Shown piece by piece: positions 61,320 to 64,000 of a stretch of 64,000 nt of DNA; the first letter of the stretch is position 1; every line of letters begins with the position of its first letter. The translations under genes and the position numbers were made by a program. Location of the stretch: positions 349,827 to 413,826 of the forward strand of contig NZ_JACCBX010000002.1 in assembly GCF_013409995.1 (NCBI RefSeq), read 5' to 3'. The stretch comes from Neobacillus driksii (lineage in GTDB: Bacteria > Bacillota > Bacilli > Bacillales > Cytobacillaceae). The notes beneath the pieces were generated by a model that was not told where the DNA came from, made no database searches, and worked only from the letters and a program-made list of their open reading frames with translations.

Positions 61320-61823
61320 TCACATCTCAAAATTTGCACCGTTTTGGACATAATGTAACGCACCTTCTTTTGAACGCTCAATCTGTTCTTGAGTTAATGT
61401 TCGAATCACCTTTGCAGGAACTCCAGCCACTAAAACCCCAGGTTCAATCATTTTACCTTCCGGAACAAGCGCACCAGCAGCCACTAGGGCACCTGTTCCA
61501 ATAACGGCACCATTTAAAATGGTTGCACCCATCCCAATTAATGCCCCATCTTTTACTGTACATCCGTGTAAAACCACATTATGCCCAATGGTGACATATT
61601 CACGAACATGTACAGGATAGCCCGGGTCAACATGGATTATGGCTCCATCCTGAATATTTGAGCCTTTGCCTATCGTAATTTTTTCATTATCTCCTCTTAA
61701 AACAGCATTAAACCAAACAGATGTATCTTCTTTTAGTTCAATGTCGCCAATTATCTGAGCACCTGGTGCAATATACGTACTGGAATGGACATTTGGGTAT
61801 TTCCCTTTATATTTATAAAGCAT
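61320..61823 (-). CDS. Gamma-carbonic anhydrase family protein (YrdA/PaaY-like)
   Basis: 167-residue left-handed beta-helix protein. Hexapeptide repeats run from APGAQIIGDIELKEDTSVWF to VAGVPAKVIRTL; the metal ligands are His in AIIHVDPGYPV near 65 and two in VTIGHNVVLHGCTV near 82-87. RGDNEKITIGKGSNIQDGAI is the catalytic-loop region. It forms trimers with metals at the interfaces; activity may be carbonic anhydrase or thioesterase-like. AGGTGG site upstream of ATG. Lies downstream of a CitMHS-type carrier by 38 nt, probably in one transcript with it. Confidence 0.9.
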   Translation of the reverse strand: MLYKYKGKYPNVHSSTYIAPGAQIIGDIELKEDTSVWFNAVLRGDNEKITIGKGSNIQDGAIIHVDPGYPVHVREYVTIGHNVVLHGCTVKDGALIGMGATILNGAVIGTGALVAAGALVPEGKMIEPGVLVAGVPAKVIRTLTQEQIERSKEGALHYVQNGANFEM

Positions 61824-61861
61824 TTTTCCTGATCCACCTTAACCTTTCCGACGTTTTCACA

Positions 61862-63196
61862 TCACCATAACGCGATGATTCCAGTGAACACACCTACAAT
61901 TATATAGATAAGCATAATTCCTAAAGACCATTTGGCTGCGTGCTTGTGGAGATCACCTAGATTAATCCCGGTTATGTGAATTAGTAAATAAACAGACGCT
62001 ACGAGCGGCCCCATAATTCCAAATGGAGTCCCATATAATGAAGCGGTTCCAATTGTTAACGCATCGATTCCATAATTAGATGCAGTTTCTGCAAGTATTG
62101 GGAGTATTCCAAAGTAAAAACCATCTGCACCAATTAAGAAAAGAGCTGGACCACTCACAATAGCAGTAAATAATGCCATATAAGCACCCAGTCCATCTGG
62201 GATAATAGCTACCAACGATTGGGCCATAGATTCAGAAATAGGAGTTCCTTTAAAAATTCCAGAAAAAATACCTGCAGCAAGTACCACGACTACTACAGCT
62301 AATGCATTAGGAGCATGTGCTGTCATTCGTTCACGTTGATGATGAAGAGCCGGATAATTAATGAGTAAGGCAAGAGCCGTACCTGCGATAAAAACGATAG
62401 CTGGAGGCAGCCATTCTAGAACAATGGCAATCATAATTAAGCTTGAAAGAAAAAGGTTAAACCCAATTAGTTTAGGGCGTTTAACATTTAGACTATCAGG
62501 TGTGATGTTTTCGATAACAGCGCTTTCAATTGCCGCATCGATTATTCCTATTTCAGACATAGAAAGTGATTCACTATTTGTCTTTCTAATTCTTGCACGT
62601 TCTTTCAACCCGATAAAATAAGCGACGGCAATAACGAATAGTAAACTTACAATCATTCCTGGTAACATTTCAAGATATAATTGATTTGGTTCGAGATTCA
62701 GAACACTTGCTACCCTGCCGGCTGGACCTCCCCATGGAACGAGTGTAGTAATCCCAATTTGCATGATTGTAATAGAAGCTAATATTATGGGACTGATACC
62801 AAGTTTCTTATAAAGTGGAAGTAAAGCGGTTACAACAATCATCATGGTTGTAGATCCATCACCATCAAAGCCTATAATTCCTGCTAACACTGCCGTTCCG
62901 ACAATGATTTTTAATGGATCACCTTTCGCTAACTGTATGATTTTTGAAGTTAATGGATCAAACAATCCAGTATCCAACATGATTCCAAAATACAAAATGG
63001 CAAATAACAATAGAATAGCAGTAGGTGCTACATTCTGGATTCCTTCCATCATCAAATTCCCTAGTTCCGACCCAAATCCTCCAATTAGGCCATAAATAAT
63101 CGGTACAAGTGTTAAACCTAAAAACGGAGATACACGCTTAGTCAAAATCAAAAATAAGAAGGTAAAAATCATCAAAAACCCTAAAATAGACAACAT
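61862..63196 (-). CDS. CitMHS-family citrate or carboxylate transporter
   Basis: 444 residues, about 12 membrane segments. LYFGIMLDTGLFDPLTSKII near 70-90, GIIGFDGDGSTTMMIVVTAL near 110-130, TTLVPWGGPAGRVASVL near 150 and ALFLIGADGFYFGILPILAE near 345 are typical of CitMHS (metal-citrate symporters such as CitM/CitH). ATG 63196 is chosen because GGGGAGGAAG lies right before it; the frame could begin six codons earlier. Downstream of a CaiB-type CoA-transferase, so a di- or tricarboxylate that is activated to its CoA ester is a likely substrate. Confidence 0.88.
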   Translation of the reverse strand: MLSILGFLMIFTFLFLILTKRVSPFLGLTLVPIIYGLIGGFGSELGNLMMEGIQNVAPTAILLLFAILYFGIMLDTGLFDPLTSKIIQLAKGDPLKIIVGTAVLAGIIGFDGDGSTTMMIVVTALLPLYKKLGISPIILASITIMQIGITTLVPWGGPAGRVASVLNLEPNQLYLEMLPGMIVSLLFVIAVAYFIGLKERARIRKTNSESLSMSEIGIIDAAIESAVIENITPDSLNVKRPKLIGFNLFLSSLIMIAIVLEWLPPAIVFIAGTALALLINYPALHHQRERMTAHAPNALAVVVVVLAAGIFSGIFKGTPISESMAQSLVAIIPDGLGAYMALFTAIVSGPALFLIGADGFYFGILPILAETASNYGIDALTIGTASLYGTPFGIMGPLVASVYLLIHITGINLGDLHKHAAKWSLGIMLIYIIVGVFTGIIALW

Positions 63197-63285
63197 ATAC
63201 TTCTTCCTCCCCAATGGTCGTTTTAGGTTGCGGTATCATTGGTGCCTGGAATTATCACTGCCATATATTCCTCATTAAAACCCGA

Positions 63286-64000
63286 TTATTTTTGCTTACA
63301 AAGATTCCTACCTATGATTTCGTCATTATGTTGTCCGAGCTCAGGACCAATCCATTCTATACTGCCGGGAGTTTCCGATAATTTTGGGACAATACCGGGA
63401 ACCAGAACCTCTTCACCATCTGGCAAGGTAACACTTTGAAGCATATCTCTCGCCTTAAACTGTTCATCATTAACAATATCTTCAATACTATATATAGGTC
63501 CTACTGGGACGCCTGCTTCATCAAGAATTCTTTGTACTTCTTTTTGTGTACGAAGCTTTGTCCACTCCTCAATGACTTGATCCAATTGTTCTGCTTGTTT
63601 AGATCTACCCTGATTATTAGTGAGATTGGGATCCTCAGCCAAGTCAGTCCGGCCAATAGCATTCATAAATCGATTGAAAATGCCATCACTATTTGCGGCA
63701 ATGACAATATATTTACCATCTGCACAAAGGTACGTATTAGATGGAGCGATCCCTTCCAACGTCGCGCCTGTTCTTTCTCTTACAATACCTTTTAGATCAT
63801 ATTCCGGCAGTACCCCCTCAAGTAAAGAGAAAACTGCTTCAGTAAGAGCAACATCCACATATTGGCCCCTTTTCAATGGATCGATATCTCTTGCTCTTAA
63901 TGCCATTAACGTTCCATTAACTGCATATAGACCCGCTATTGAATCCCCAATAGCCAATCCAACACGAACGGGTGGACGATCAGGAAACCCTGTTAAATAC
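63286..64000 (-). CDS. CaiB/BaiF family CoA-transferase, N-terminus outside the window
   Basis: Family III CoA-transferase. The visible 238 residues begin YLTGFPDRPPVRVGLAIGDS at the right edge, then AGLYAVNGTLMALRARDIDP, KRGQYVDVALTEAVFSLLEG, and KYIVIAANSDGIFNRFMNAI, EAGVPVGPIYSIEDIVND near the C-terminus. The active-site Asp lies upstream of the visible part or near the edge. It moves CoA between carboxylic acids. The next gene in the operon is a carboxylate carrier. About 150-170 N-terminal residues are missing. Confidence 0.92.
   Translation of the reverse strand, partial: YLTGFPDRPPVRVGLAIGDSIAGLYAVNGTLMALRARDIDPLKRGQYVDVALTEAVFSLLEGVLPEYDLKGIVRERTGATLEGIAPSNTYLCADGKYIVIAANSDGIFNRFMNAIGRTDLAEDPNLTNNQGRSKQAEQLDQVIEEWTKLRTQKEVQRILDEAGVPVGPIYSIEDIVNDEQFKARDMLQSVTLPDGEEVLVPGIVPKLSETPGSIEWIGPELGQHNDEIIGRNLCKQK

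Overview
The window reads as about 64 kb of chromosome from a low-GC, spore-forming Bacillaceae bacterium (Bacillus sensu lato; species not assignable). Reasons: strong AGGAGG-type ribosome binding sites, frequent GTG and TTG starts, CcpA cre-like and TnrA/GlnR-like boxes, a Spo0A-family regulator, a YhcN/YlaJ spore lipoprotein, PrsW, KimA, and SAM-I and guanidine-I riboswitches. There are no rRNA or tRNA genes, no prophage and no CRISPR array. It looks like an accessory-rich, slowly decaying stretch, with at least six broken genes, an IS21 remnant and several palindromic repeats.

Layout. 0-5 kb: a catabolic operon on the minus strand (SDR dehydrogenase, aldehyde dehydrogenase, TRAP transporter DctQ-DctM-DctP) with cre-like boxes. 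5.4-10.6 kb: decay zone (frameshifted VOC gene, internally deleted IS21, a row of GNAT genes of which two are damaged, an MFS carrier, a methyltransferase with one in-frame TAA). 10.7-15.3 kb: malate:quinone oxidoreductase, then a Tat-linked unit (TatA, GMC flavoprotein, Tat-signal subunit 3). 15-35 kb: single genes and short operons: spore lipoprotein, an ArgH-like lyase, aldo/keto reductase with a His-less HPr homologue and a divergent AraC regulator, an ArsR-VOC pair with a promoter that leaves almost no leader, a DUF1906 glycosidase-like protein, a cupredoxin, and RpiR divergent from a GH4 phospho-glucosidase. 35.7-41.9 kb: a dispersed repeat, a Spo0A paralogue, a FrnE/DsbA-like gene with UGA at its first active-site Cys codon, an OFA (oxalate/formate family) carrier beside formate-dependent PurT, and a SAM-I riboswitch in front of a MetE-like gene. 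42-51 kb: a broken CBO0543 gene, PrsW, FMN reductase, a K+ channel convergent with the K+ importer KimA, and glnK-amt behind a TnrA/GlnR box. 51-64 kb: DltE-like SDR, a remarkable His/Gln/Trp-rich repeat protein, pectate lyase with a cre box, a cold-shock protein, a guanidine-I riboswitch cut off from its SMR exporter pair by about 530 bp of inverted and tandem repeats, a YerC-like repressor, a gamma-carbonic anhydrase, a CitMHS-type carrier and a partial CaiB CoA-transferase.

The most interesting items are (1) the UGA at the first Cys of the CPFC motif of the FrnE-like protein, with a candidate SECIS-like hairpin 28 nt downstream, which is either a selenoprotein or a precise nonsense mutation; (2) the guanidine riboswitch displaced from its exporter genes by a MITE-like nest that contains three 52-bp hairpin units and a copy of a roughly 200-bp dispersed palindromic repeat; (3) the H/Q/W repeat protein; and (4) the HPr homologue that has lost the catalytic His but keeps the regulatory Ser.

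Limits: everything was read by eye. Family names rest on recognised motifs and remembered family sequences, not on searches. Where a ribosome binding site supports a later start than the longest reading frame, the later start is given.
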